A stretch of DNA of 64,000 nt from Stenotrophomonas sp. Iso1 (GCF_027497995.1 NZ_JAODBT010000003.1:186001-250000), one strand, 5' to 3'; positions 9,173 through 17,547 are shown, numbered from the stretch's first letter. Notes: generated from the letters alone by a model not told the origin. Program-made: numbers and translations.

Positions 9173-9970
9173 TCATGCGAAGTGGATCTCGGCATTGCCC
9201 AGTGCGCCGACACGCACGCGCATGTGATCGCCTGCAGACACCGGGATCAGCGGCACCAGCGCGCCGGACAGAATCACTTCACCGGCCTTGAGCGGCGTGC
9301 CGAGGCGACCGAGCGTATTGGCCAGCCACGCCACGCAGTTGACCGGCGAACCCAGCGCGGCGGCACCGGCGCCGGTGGCGACCAGCTCACCGTTCTTTTC
9401 AACCACCATGCCCAGCGTGCCGAGATCAAGGTTCTTCGGTGGCACCCGCAGCTCGCCCAACACATAGGCAGCGGCCGAGGCGTTGTCGGCCACGGTGTCG
9501 GTGATGCCAATGCGCCAGTCACGGATGCGTGAATCCACGATTTCAAAACACACCGACAGGGCTTCCGTAGCGGCCAGCACGTCGTGGTGGGTGATACCTG
9601 GCCCTACCAGGTCACGTTTGAGATGGAACGCAATTTCACCTTCAGCGCGCGGCGCGATCATGCCGGCCGTGGACAACACACCGCCATTGGCCACCTGCAT
9701 GCGGTCGGTGAGGAAGCCGAAATCCGGCTGATCTACTTTCAACATGCGTTGCACCGCCACCGAGGTGGCACCGATTTTCTTGCCTACCACCTGCTCGCCA
9801 TCGGCCAGCCTGCGTGCCAGCAGATCGTTGGAGATCGCGTAGGCATCGGCCAGCGCGAGGCCGGGGATGCGCTCACTCAGCGGCTCCACTGCCACTCCCG
9901 TGCGCAGCGCTGCATGCAGTTCCGCACCATGCAGGGCGACCATCTCGGCACTCAGGGTCACGATGCTCAC
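9173..9970 (-). CDS. dmpE: 2-oxopent-4-enoate hydratase
   Basis: 265 residues, paralogous to the decarboxylase at 6358-7146. It carries KKIGATSVAVQRMLKVDQPDFGFLTD, which is the hydratase (DmpE/XylJ/MhpD) version of the motif, and EGEIAFHLKRDLVGPGITHHDVL with the metal-binding Glu residues. It adds water to 2-oxopent-4-enoate to give 4-hydroxy-2-oxovalerate, the aldolase substrate. The start is GTG at 9970, and the GTGA overlaps the tautomerase stop codon, so the two are translationally coupled. Confidence 0.9.
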   Translation of the reverse strand: MSIVTLSAEMVALHGAELHAALRTGVAVEPLSERIPGLALADAYAISNDLLARRLADGEQVVGKKIGATSVAVQRMLKVDQPDFGFLTDRMQVANGGVLSTAGMIAPRAEGEIAFHLKRDLVGPGITHHDVLAATEALSVCFEIVDSRIRDWRIGITDTVADNASAAAYVLGELRVPPKNLDLGTLGMVVEKNGELVATGAGAAALGSPVNCVAWLANTLGRLGTPLKAGEVILSGALVPLIPVSAGDHMRVRVGALGNAEIHFA

Positions 9971-10170
9971 GCCTTGCCCCCTTCAACCGGATCACTCTTG
10001 AGTACATCGCCCACCGCGAAACGCTGCGCGGGTACTTCGTTGACCATCACCCGGATCGCGCTCATCGGCGCGTCCAGTTCGGCGTGTGCCACCCGCGCAA
10101 GTTCGCGGATGAAGCGCTGCACTTTTTCTTCGCCACGGCCCTGCACCAGGGTCACTTGAATTATCGGCAT
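9967..10170 (-). CDS. xylH: 4-oxalocrotonate tautomerase
   Basis: 67-residue tautomerase superfamily protein starting MPIIQVTLVQGR; removal of Met exposes the catalytic Pro1. Arg residues expected at about positions 11 and 39 are present (QGRGEE; IRVMVNEV). The enzyme is a hexamer of about 62-residue subunits and interconverts 2-hydroxymuconate and 2-oxohex-3-enedioate, feeding the decarboxylase. It lies 22 bases after the MFS gene and overlaps the hydratase by four bases. Its presence indicates that the substrate enters the operon through the oxalocrotonate branch. Confidence 0.93.
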   Translation of the reverse strand: MPIIQVTLVQGRGEEKVQRFIRELARVAHAELDAPMSAIRVMVNEVPAQRFAVGDVLKSDPVEGGKA

Positions 10171-10192
10171 GGGTTTACTCCTGCAGTTGCAA

Positions 10193-11455
10193 TCAGGTCA
10201 GCTCAACGCCCTTGGTCTCGGGCAGGAACAGCAGCACGATCACTGCGGCCAGCCCGAAGAAACCGGCGGTGGCCATCAGCCCACTGGCGACGCCGTAGCT
10301 GTTGGCGAGGAAGCCGATCAAGGCCGGCGCGATGGCGGCGATGGCGCGGCCGCCGTTGTAGACAAAGCCCTGCGCGGTGGCGCGCACGGTGGTCGGGAAC
10401 ATCTCGGCGAAGGTCGGCGCAAAGCCGCTGTAGAAGCCGGTGCCGAAGTAGGCCACCACGATGCCAAACGCCATCAGCCACATCGGCGACTGGATCATCG
10501 CGAACACCGGCACGGTCAGCGCCGAGCACACGAAGAAAATCATGAAGGCCTTCTTGCGCCCCACCCAGTCAGCGATATAGCCGAAAGTGACGAAGCCGAA
10601 TGCGGCGCCGATCTGCATGATCACGATCCAGATCGTGGACTTCACCATGTCCAAACCCGGCCCTCCATCGGCGACCGGCGTCGCCAGGTACGTCGGGATC
10701 CACGTAAACAAGCCCCAGTAGCCGCACATCGCCGCCGTCACGAATGCCAAGCCGACCGTCGTGCTGCGTGCATGCGTGCCGAACAGCTGGCCCATGGTCT
10801 GGCTGAAACTCAGGCGTTCTTTCTGGTTGACCCAGATTTCCGGCTCTTTGACGTGGCGGCGCACATAGAACGCCAACAGCGCCGGCAACAGGCCCACCGC
10901 GAACACCCAGCGCCAACCCAATGTCGGCACCACCAACGCAGCAACGATGGCGGCAGCGGCGTAACCCGCAGCAAACGCACTCTGAATCCACGCCAGGATC
11001 TTGCCGCGGTGCTGTGCCGGCCAGCTCTCGCTCACCAGTGCCGAGCCGGCGGACCATTCGCCGCCCACGCCCAGGCCAACGATCACCCGGAACAGCATCA
11101 GCTGCCCCAGCGTGTCCGACAGGCCGCATAGCGCGGTACCAATCGAGTAGCAGATGATGCTCAGCATCATCGACTTGGCGCGGCCCATACGGTCGGCCAG
11201 GTAACCAAACAACAAACCGCCAAACGCCGTGGCCAGCAACGTGGCCGACATCACCATCCCCGCCTGCGACTTGTCGAAACCCAGGTCCGCGCTGACGTGT
11301 TTGAGCACCATCGCAAACAACATCAAGTCCATCACGTCCAACATCCAGCCCAGGTAGGCCGAACGGAACGTCCCCCATTGCTGTTTGCTAGCGCCCTGCC
11401 ACCAGCGGCCGCTACCGGCCGTTACCTCTTGGATTGTTGAACCACGCTGCGCCAT
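10193..11455 (-). CDS. MFS transporter, likely importer of an aromatic or organic acid
   Basis: 420 residues with about 12 membrane segments. TM1 holds GWMLDVMDLMLFAMVL, with acidic residues as in the sialate/shikimate/4-hydroxybenzoate (AAHS and SHS) MFS groups, and the loop after TM2 has GYLADRMGRAKSM, the MFS signature; the second half repeats it as GYIADWVGRKKAF. The ATG at 11455 is chosen because TM1 begins soon after it. It is the first gene of the catabolic operon, so it probably brings in the substrate; which acid is not shown by the sequence. An inverted repeat operator lies 35-51 bases upstream of the start. Confidence 0.87.
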   Translation of the reverse strand: MAQRGSTIQEVTAGSGRWWQGASKQQWGTFRSAYLGWMLDVMDLMLFAMVLKHVSADLGFDKSQAGMVMSATLLATAFGGLLFGYLADRMGRAKSMMLSIICYSIGTALCGLSDTLGQLMLFRVIVGLGVGGEWSAGSALVSESWPAQHRGKILAWIQSAFAAGYAAAAIVAALVVPTLGWRWVFAVGLLPALLAFYVRRHVKEPEIWVNQKERLSFSQTMGQLFGTHARSTTVGLAFVTAAMCGYWGLFTWIPTYLATPVADGGPGLDMVKSTIWIVIMQIGAAFGFVTFGYIADWVGRKKAFMIFFVCSALTVPVFAMIQSPMWLMAFGIVVAYFGTGFYSGFAPTFAEMFPTTVRATAQGFVYNGGRAIAAIAPALIGFLANSYGVASGLMATAGFFGLAAVIVLLFLPETKGVELT

Positions 11456-11480
11456 TGGCTTCCCCTCCGGAATCTTGGCT

Positions 11481-11506
11481 GATACGGAAGTATCGGTGAA
11501 CGATAC
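11481..11506. promoter_or_regulatory. candidate IclR operator O1 with an extra half-site
   Basis: GTATCG-N5-CGATAC inverted repeat at 11490-11506, preceded by GATAC at 11481-11485, which itself forms an inverted repeat with the first arm. For the catabolic operon a minus-strand promoter can be read as -35 TTGTTC (11548-11543) and -10 GATACT (11524-11519) with 18-base spacing. O1 would then lie just downstream of the transcription start, a blocking position. The binding protein is inferred to be the IclR regulator at 12337-13182. Confidence 0.6.
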
Positions 11507-11560
11507 CTTCGGCACAAAGTATCCGACTTTTTCAGAAAATGGAACAAGACAAATGATTTC

Positions 11561-11577
11561 GTATCGATATACGATAC
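11561..11577. promoter_or_regulatory. candidate IclR operator O2
   Basis: Second copy of GTATCG-N5-CGATAC with identical arms, centred 71 bases from O1. It lies about 50-65 bases upstream of the inferred start of the catabolic operon, and 28 bases before the ATG of the cupin gene on the other strand. Two identical 17-base sites in a 149-base divergent region strongly suggest one regulator acting on both promoters. Confidence 0.65.
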
Positions 11578-11604
11578 AACTACCGTAACAACCGTGAGAC
11601 TTCG

Positions 11605-12273
11605 ATGTCCGAACTGATCCTCCGCCTTCATGAAGACCACCTGCCGGCAGGCTGCCCACCGGTCTACTTGCCCGCCGGTCCCCGGGCGCTGTACGTGCGC
11701 GAAGGCGGTCTGATGGTTGAATCACCACATGACGCCCAGTCCCTGGATCCAGCCCAGGCACGCATCTCGCAGGAGCAATTGACCCTGTTCAATGGCGACC
11801 AAAATTCGGTGCTATGGCGCTGGGAGCTGACCGATGCCAACCAGCCCGCCAGCGCCCTGCCCTCCGCGCCGGCTACGCGCAGCGAACTCAAGCTTGAAGC
11901 GCCCATCACGCTGGACAAGCGCTTTGAGTGGCTGATGCGCTGCGACCGAGTGGATTTCCCCAAAGGCGGCGTTGCCCTTACCCATGTCCATCAGGGGCCA
12001 GGCATCCGCATCTGTGACTACGGCAAAATCAGCATCGAGACGCAGGGGCAGCGCCATGACCACCCCGCCGGCCATGCATGGTTTGAACTGGGCCACGCAC
12101 CGGTGCTGGCGCCTACCACCGAAGACGAGGAAACCCGGTTTATCCGGTGCTTTCTGCTGCCGCGCCAGCTCAAGGGGCGTAGTTCGATCCGCTATGTCCG
12201 CCCCGAGGACGCCGCGCTGCAGAAGACTCAGCGGTACAAGGTTTTCGCAGAGCGATACATCGACCTGCCATAA
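11605..12273 (+). CDS. cupin-like protein of unknown function in a catabolic cluster
   Basis: 222 residues, no signal peptide, predicted cytoplasmic. The second half looks like a cupin barrel: THVHQGPG near residue 128 gives the HxH metal pair, and RHDHPAGHAWFELGH near residues 150-165 gives the later His-rich strand. The first half (PAGPRALYVREGGLMVES) may be a degenerate first cupin. No named family was recognised. It is divergent from the MFS-enzyme operon with the operators between them, and the IclR regulator follows 63 bases downstream on the same strand. Possible roles are a ring-opening or other metal-dependent enzyme feeding the pathway, or a ligand sensor; neither is proven. Confidence 0.7.
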   Translation: MSELILRLHEDHLPAGCPPVYLPAGPRALYVREGGLMVESPHDAQSLDPAQARISQEQLTLFNGDQNSVLWRWELTDANQPASALPSAPATRSELKLEAPITLDKRFEWLMRCDRVDFPKGGVALTHVHQGPGIRICDYGKISIETQGQRHDHPAGHAWFELGHAPVLAPTTEDEETRFIRCFLLPRQLKGRSSIRYVRPEDAALQKTQRYKVFAERYIDLP

Positions 12274-12336
12274 TCGGCACACGTGCGCGGCCATGCCGGT
12301 CGTGCACGCCCCCTTGCGACCACCTACAGATAGCCG

Positions 12337-13182
12337 ATGCCCCACCAAGCTGCGATCGAAGAAAAGGATCTGCCCACCGCTGCCAGCGGCGTGAGCGCCC
12401 AGGACGACACCGCCGATCACGGCCTGCCCACTGCAATCGTCTCGCTGAAGGTCATAGAGGCGCTGGCTTCGGCGCCGAGTGGACTGGGTGTCACCCGCCT
12501 GGCACAGCTGCTGGGCATGCCCAAGGCCCGCGTACACCGCCACCTGAGCGTGCTGCGCGAGCATGGCTATGTCGATCAGGACCCGGACAACAACCAGTAC
12601 CGCGTGGGCTGGCAGATGTTCCTGCTGGGCCGCGCCTGCACCAGTCGCTTCGATGTGATGAGCCTGGCCAAGCCGATCCTCGAGCAACTACGCGACAAGG
12701 TGGGGCAGACCATCGTGATCTCCACCTTCTCTGACAACGAAGTGGTGGTGATCGACCTGCTGCGTGGCACCGCGCCAGTGGAGATCAGCCTGCGCCCGGG
12801 TACCCGCTTTCATCACAACAGTGTGGCGCAGGGCAAGATCGCGCTGGCCTTCGGTGCAGAGAAGTTGCGCCGCGCCTACCTCACCCAACCGCTTCCGGCC
12901 TGCACGCCCCGCACCATCGTTGACCCGGACCGTCTGTCGGCCGAGATCGAGCTGGTCCGCAAACGCGGCTGGGCCGACGCACCAGAAGAGCTGTACATCG
13001 GCATCAACGCACTGGCGGCACCGTTGCTGCAGGCCAATGGCGAACTGTTCGGCACGCTGGCCATCGTCGGCTCCATCCACTACCTGCCCAGCACACCGGA
13101 TCCAGCGCACGTACAGGCATTGTTGGAAGCAGCCGCACAGATTTCAGCAGCAATGGGCTACAGCAGCAAAGCAACGCGCTGA
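12337..13182 (+). CDS. IclR-family transcriptional regulator
   Basis: 281 residues. After a 30-residue variable start comes a winged helix-turn-helix (about 35-90: LKVIEALASAPSGLGVTRLAQLLGMPKARVHRHLSVLREHGYV). The IclR effector-binding domain follows, with RPGTRFHHNSVAQGKIALAF near residue 155 and a C-terminal half with GTLAIVGS. IclR proteins often control aromatic-acid catabolism, binding short inverted repeats as dimers or tetramers. This gene sits beyond the cupin gene and is the obvious candidate to bind the two GTATCG-N5-CGATAC sites. Effector is unknown; a pathway intermediate is likely. Confidence 0.9.
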   Translation: MPHQAAIEEKDLPTAASGVSAQDDTADHGLPTAIVSLKVIEALASAPSGLGVTRLAQLLGMPKARVHRHLSVLREHGYVDQDPDNNQYRVGWQMFLLGRACTSRFDVMSLAKPILEQLRDKVGQTIVISTFSDNEVVVIDLLRGTAPVEISLRPGTRFHHNSVAQGKIALAFGAEKLRRAYLTQPLPACTPRTIVDPDRLSAEIELVRKRGWADAPEELYIGINALAAPLLQANGELFGTLAIVGSIHYLPSTPDPAHVQALLEAAAQISAAMGYSSKATR

Positions 13183-13327
13183 AGTCACACCGTAGCGGCA
13201 GAAGCGGCTTCAGCCACGATGCACGCGCAGATGCAGGCGATGCCATGATTCAACCCGAGCCAAATGCGCTCGGTGAACAACGCTGCAGGAATCCTGCACA
13301 TCTCGCGCAATCAACTGCGGAGCACGC

Positions 13328-13825
13328 CTAGCTGGGAGAAGGGAGCAGCCTACATGAGGACTCCGTAACGGCTTCCGGATATAGCGATCCCACGGGAACA
13401 GTCCGCGAATGACCGTCCTTCAATTCCAACAGGCGCGCCTCGTAGGTGCGCTTCTTGTGAAGCTCATCTTCCAGCAGAAGCTGCCCTTCGTTCCGGGAGA
13501 ATGTTGGGTCTGTGGATGAAATGAACCGAGCGCTCTCCACCACAGTAGTGAGCAGATCGCCCTGCAACACCCATGTGCCTTTCGATTCATCAAGGTTGGT
13601 AACGGCACTCTTGCCATGCGGTTTTATGATCGAAGTACTGGATGACGTATACGTTCCGTCAGGGTGATTTGTCGTCTTTATGAGAACGTCGAGATCGAAG
13701 CCCGGGCCGTGCATCGAGGTCGGTCCGCACTCCCAGGTGCCCAGTAGATCAGCCGCAGAAAAAGTGGGCGGCTCCGCATTCGCGCCACCCGCCAGCAACA
13801 TCACCAACCACTTCCCCCGAAGCAT
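13328..13825 (-). CDS. secreted protein of unknown function
   Basis: 165 residues starting with a short signal-like segment (MLRGKWLVMLLAGGANA, cleavage near residue 17). The mature part is beta-rich, opening with LLGTWECGP, then NHPDGTYTSSS and repeated strands, resembling the lipocalin-like small periplasmic proteins that begin GTW. Two Cys residues (near 33 and 158) could form a disulfide. The gene starts 6 bases after the mpl stop on the same strand with AGGAGG upstream, so it is probably translated from the mpl transcript. No functional link to peptidoglycan is evident. Confidence 0.65.
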   Translation of the reverse strand: MLRGKWLVMLLAGGANAEPPTFSAADLLGTWECGPTSMHGPGFDLDVLIKTTNHPDGTYTSSSTSIIKPHGKSAVTNLDESKGTWVLQGDLLTTVVESARFISSTDPTFSRNEGQLLLEDELHKKRTYEARLLELKDGHSRTVPVGSLYPEAVTESSCRLLPSPS

Positions 13826-13831
13826 GCGGCC

Positions 13832-15268
13832 TTAATCCTCCTGCAGCTGCGCCAAGAACCTGCGTGGCGCACCGTCAAAGCCACCGTTGGACATAAACAC
13901 CACGTGGTCGCCATCGCGCGTTACTTTGCCCAATTGCGCCAGCAATGCATCGGTATCGGCCACCGCCCGTGCATCACCACGCACGGCTGCAATCACCCTG
14001 TCGGCATCCCATGGCAACTCCGGGCGTGCGAGGAATACCACCGCATCGGCGATATCCAGCGACGGCGCTAGCGCATCGGAATGCGCACCCAGCCGCATCG
14101 AATTGCTGCGAGGCTCCATCGCCACCACGATGCGGGCATCACCGACCTTCGCGCGCAAGCCTTCCAGCGTCGTATGGATGGCCGTGGGGTGATGGGCGAA
14201 ATCGTCGTAGATGGTCACGCCCTGCGCCTGACCGATGACTTCCATCCGGCGCTTGACGCTGTGGAAGCGAGCCAATGCCGGTGCCACGCTGGCCACATCC
14301 ACCCCCACCGCGTTTGCGGCTGCAAGTGCTGCCAGGCCATTGAGCACGTTATGCCGGCCCAGCAACGACCACTCCACCGTTGTGACTTCGACACCTCGGT
14401 GCAGCACCGCGAATGCACTGCCGTCCTGTTGGATCAGGCGTGCGCTCCATTCCAGTGACGGATCAAAGCCAAATCGCTCCACCGGCGTCCAGCAGCCCAT
14501 CGCCAACACGTCGGCCAGGTGCTTGTCCTCGCCATTGACGATCAAGCGCCCACGGCCCGGGACGGTACGCACCAAATGGTGGAACTGGCGCTGGATCGCA
14601 GCCACGTCCGGGAAGATATCGGCGTGGTCGAATTCAAGATTGTTGAGGATCGCCACCAACGGCCGGTAGTGAACAAACTTGCTGCGTTTGTCGAAAAATG
14701 CCGTGTCGTACTCGTCGGCTTCTACAACAAAAAGTGGCCGATCTACCTGAGCCGACACCGTGTCCTCTTCCGCCGGAAGCTGACACGTCACACCGGAAGG
14801 CGGCGCAACTGTACGCCCCAGACGCGCAGACACCCCGAAATCCTCGGCCACGCCACCGATCAGGAAGCCCGGCTCGCGCCCGGCGGCCTGCAACAGGAAC
14901 GACAGGATCGTGGTCGTCGTCGTCTTGCCATGGGTACCGGCCACCGCCAGCGTGTCGCGGCCGGGCAATACCCGTTCGGACAACCATTGCGCACCGGAGG
15001 TGTAGCGCCGGCCCTGATCCAGCACCGCTTCCACGGCGGGGTTACCGCGTGAAAGCGCGTTGCCGACTACGACTTCGTCACAATCGTCGCCGATATTGCC
15101 GGGCAAATAGCCTTGTGACAGCGTAATACCCAGGTTTTCCAGCTGTGTGGACATCGGCGGGTACACCGCTTGGTCGCTGCCTTCAACCTGATGCCCGAGT
15201 TCGCGGGCCAAGGCGGCTACACCGCCCATGAAAGTTCCGGCAATGCCGAGGATATGGATCTTGCTCAT
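13832..15268 (-). CDS. mpl: UDP-N-acetylmuramate:L-Ala-gamma-D-Glu-meso-Dap ligase
   Basis: 478 residues. Mur-ligase layout: N-terminal IHILGIAGTFMGGVAALARELGH, ATP-binding VAGTHGKTTTT near residue 112, then EADEYDTAFFDKRSKF and NNLEFDHADIF, and a C-terminal domain with DDFAHHPTAI and EPRSNSMRLG. Mpl joins recycled murein tripeptide directly to UDP-MurNAc in the cytoplasm. The SMRLG and DDFAHHPTA forms separate it from MurC. The ATG at 15268 is chosen because the Rossmann strand begins there; longer frames upstream enter non-coding DNA. Size matches the family (about 450-480). Confidence 0.95.
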   Translation of the reverse strand: MSKIHILGIAGTFMGGVAALARELGHQVEGSDQAVYPPMSTQLENLGITLSQGYLPGNIGDDCDEVVVGNALSRGNPAVEAVLDQGRRYTSGAQWLSERVLPGRDTLAVAGTHGKTTTTTILSFLLQAAGREPGFLIGGVAEDFGVSARLGRTVAPPSGVTCQLPAEEDTVSAQVDRPLFVVEADEYDTAFFDKRSKFVHYRPLVAILNNLEFDHADIFPDVAAIQRQFHHLVRTVPGRGRLIVNGEDKHLADVLAMGCWTPVERFGFDPSLEWSARLIQQDGSAFAVLHRGVEVTTVEWSLLGRHNVLNGLAALAAANAVGVDVASVAPALARFHSVKRRMEVIGQAQGVTIYDDFAHHPTAIHTTLEGLRAKVGDARIVVAMEPRSNSMRLGAHSDALAPSLDIADAVVFLARPELPWDADRVIAAVRGDARAVADTDALLAQLGKVTRDGDHVVFMSNGGFDGAPRRFLAQLQED

Positions 15269-15585
15269 TGCCTGATTGTCGCCGATGCAAACACGGACCG
15301 GTATCCGTGTAGGGCAAACCCATGCGTATGTAAGGTTATCCCCGATACCTTTACGATCACTTCGCACACAGAATGCCCGTTGCCAGCCGCAGCACCCTCC
15401 GGTCCTACTCCCCAAGAGGCCATCCCCAGGGAGCTCATGTTGCGGGGCTCTGAGCAAGCTCATCTGCTGGCATCTACAAACGCAAACGCCCGGCTTCATG
15501 CATTGAAGCCGGGCGTTTGCGTTTGGGGCGGGTGATATCACCACCAGCCACTGGCTGCGGAGTCACCCACCGCAGCCTTGTTCCC
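15269..15585. other. gene-free stretch between mpl and adk
   Basis: 317 bases. It holds the adk terminator palindrome (15477-15525) and, nearer mpl, the presumed mpl promoter region. No protein frame with coding character was seen. Confidence 0.6.
15477..15525. terminator. perfect 22-bp-stem palindrome downstream of adk
   Basis: Arms 15477-15498 and 15504-15525 pair over 22 bases without mismatch around a 5-base loop. It follows the adk stop by about 60 bases. T-rich tails are weak, so it may act as a terminator, an RNA 3'-end stabiliser, or both. Confidence 0.65.
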
Positions 15586-16149
15586 TTACTGCTTGATCGC
15601 CGCCAGGATGCGGGCCAGCACGTCGCCCAGCTCACCGACGCCATCCACGCGGGCCAGGGTGCCCTTGGCAGCGTAGAAATCGATGACCGGCGCGGTGGAG
15701 TCGCTGTAAACCTGCAGGCGCTTGCGCACCGACTCAGGGTTGTCATCAGCACGGCCCTGTTCCTGGGCGCGGCCAGCGATACGCTCGACCAGCAACTCGG
15801 TCGGCACGTCCAACTGCACGATGGCATCCAGCGGCTGGTTGAGCTTGGCCAGCAGTTCGCCCAGCGCATCAGCCTGGGCCACATTGCGCGGGTAACCGTC
15901 GAGGATGAAGCCCTTGGCGACGTCAGCCTGGGACAGACGCGATTCCAGCATGCCCAGCAGGATGTCGTCGGAAACCAGGTTGCCCGAATCCATCACGGCC
16001 TTGGCCTGTTTGCCCAGCTCAGTACCGGCGGCCACTTCGGCACGCAGCAGGTCACCGGTGGAAATGTGCGGAATCTGAAGCTCTTCCTTCAGGCGGGTTG
16101 CCTGCGTGCCCTTGCCCGAACCGGGCGGTCCCAACAGAACCAATCGCAT
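15586..16149 (-). CDS. adk: adenylate kinase
   Basis: 187 residues. P-loop GPPGSGKGTQA at residues 7-17, HISTGDLLRAEV near 28, and FILDGYPRN near 82 with the catalytic Arg. The LID domain is the short form, giving the 187-residue length instead of about 214; this short class is usual in Xanthomonadaceae. The enzyme makes two ADP from ATP and AMP. The gene is divergent from pfp with 141 bases between them, an arrangement that puts adenylate balance next to PPi-based glycolysis. Confidence 0.96.
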   Translation of the reverse strand: MRLVLLGPPGSGKGTQATRLKEELQIPHISTGDLLRAEVAAGTELGKQAKAVMDSGNLVSDDILLGMLESRLSQADVAKGFILDGYPRNVAQADALGELLAKLNQPLDAIVQLDVPTELLVERIAGRAQEQGRADDNPESVRKRLQVYSDSTAPVIDFYAAKGTLARVDGVGELGDVLARILAAIKQ

Positions 16150-16290
16150 TCCTGACTCCCATATGTTTTGAGGAAACGGGACGGACAGCGGCGTTAGACT
16201 CATGGGCCGATTCACGCTGCACCGCAATATGCGCAGCTTACCGCATCCGGCCAATGTCCCGGAAATGTCCCCCGCCCGGAGAGTATTCCC

Positions 16291-17547
16291 ATGTCCCAAG
16301 GCACCTTGCTTTACGCCCAATCCGGTGGCGTCACTGCCGTCATCAACGCCACTGCCGCCGCCGTCATCGCCGAGGCAAGATCCAAAAAAATCAAGGTGTT
16401 GGCCGCCCGCAACGGCATCCTGGGCGCATTGCGCGAGGAGCTGATCGACACCTCGAAAGAGTCGGCCGCCAACATTGCCGCGCTGGCTCACACCCCTGGC
16501 GGCGCCTTCGGCTCATGTCGCTATAAGCTCAAGTCACTGGACGCGGACAGGGCCAAATACGAGCGCTTGCTGGAGGTCTTCAAGGCCCATGACGTGCGTT
16601 GGTTCCTCTACAACGGCGGCAACGATTCGGCCGACACCGCGCTGAAAGTCTCACAACTGGCCAAGGAGTACGGCTACCCATTGACCTGCGTCGGCGTGCC
16701 TAAAACCATCGACAACGATTTGGCCGTCACCGACACCTGCCCAGGCTTCGGTTCCGCGGCAAAGTACACCGCGGTGTCGGTGCGCGAAGCAGCGCTGGAC
16801 GTGGCAGCGATGGCCGAAACCTCCACCCGCGTCTTCATCTACGAGGCGATGGGTCGCCATGCGGGCTGGCTGGCTGCGGCAGCCGGCTTGGCAGGTGAAA
16901 ATCCCGACGATGCACCTCAGATCATCCTGCTACCCGAGCGCGCCTATGACGAGGCCGCCTTCCTGGCCAAGGTGAAGCAAGTGGTCGCCAAGGTCGGCTT
17001 CTGCGTGGTCGTGGCCAGCGAAGGCATCCACACCGCCGACGGTCAGTTCGTCGCCGATGCCGGTGGCATCAAGGATTCGTTCGGGCACACCCAACTGGGC
17101 GGCGTGGCGTCGTACCTCGCTGGCCGGGTCAAGGCTGAGCTGGGCTTCAAGGTGCACTGGACCCTGCCCGACTACCTGCAGCGTTCGGCGCGCCACATCG
17201 CTTCCAAGACCGATTGGGAACAGGCGCAGGCGGTGGGCAAGGCAGCGGTGCAGTTCGCATTGAAGGGACAGAACTCGGTGATGCCGGTGATCGTGCGCAG
17301 CTCCGATGTGCCGTATCGCTGGAAGATCGAAGCCGCGCCGTTGTCCAAGGTTGCCAACCACGAGAAGAAGATGCCGGCGGGCTTCATCCGCAAGGATGGT
17401 TTCGGCATCACCGAAAAGGCTCGCCGTTATCTGCAACCGCTGATCCGTGGCGAGGCGCCGCTGCCTTACGGGCGCGATGGATTGCCGAAGTACGTGACGC
17501 TGAAGAACGTGGCGGTGGCGAAGAAATTGCCGGGCTGGGAGGGCTGA
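16291..17547 (+). CDS. pfp: pyrophosphate-dependent 6-phosphofructokinase
   Basis: 418 residues. YAQSGGVTAVINATAAAV at the start forms the nucleotide/PPi site. YNGGNDSADTALKVS near residue 108 carries the Asp that blocks ATP binding in PPi-dependent enzymes (ATP enzymes have Gly there). PKTIDNDLAVTDTCPGFGSAAKY near 135 holds the catalytic TIDND, and YEAMGRHAGWLAA the substrate site. The reaction is fructose-6-phosphate + PPi to fructose-1,6-bisphosphate + Pi, reversible. Xanthomonads lack an ATP-PFK and use this enzyme. The ATG has GGAGA about 10 bases upstream. Confidence 0.94.
   Translation: MSQGTLLYAQSGGVTAVINATAAAVIAEARSKKIKVLAARNGILGALREELIDTSKESAANIAALAHTPGGAFGSCRYKLKSLDADRAKYERLLEVFKAHDVRWFLYNGGNDSADTALKVSQLAKEYGYPLTCVGVPKTIDNDLAVTDTCPGFGSAAKYTAVSVREAALDVAAMAETSTRVFIYEAMGRHAGWLAAAAGLAGENPDDAPQIILLPERAYDEAAFLAKVKQVVAKVGFCVVVASEGIHTADGQFVADAGGIKDSFGHTQLGGVASYLAGRVKAELGFKVHWTLPDYLQRSARHIASKTDWEQAQAVGKAAVQFALKGQNSVMPVIVRSSDVPYRWKIEAAPLSKVANHEKKMPAGFIRKDGFGITEKARRYLQPLIRGEAPLPYGRDGLPKYVTLKNVAVAKKLPGWEG

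Noticed and set aside
6358-9970. The two hydratase/decarboxylase homologues as a gene duplication artefact
   Set aside because: They carry different diagnostic motifs (GMKMGLTS versus KKIGATS) and fit two successive steps, as in dmp and xyl operons.
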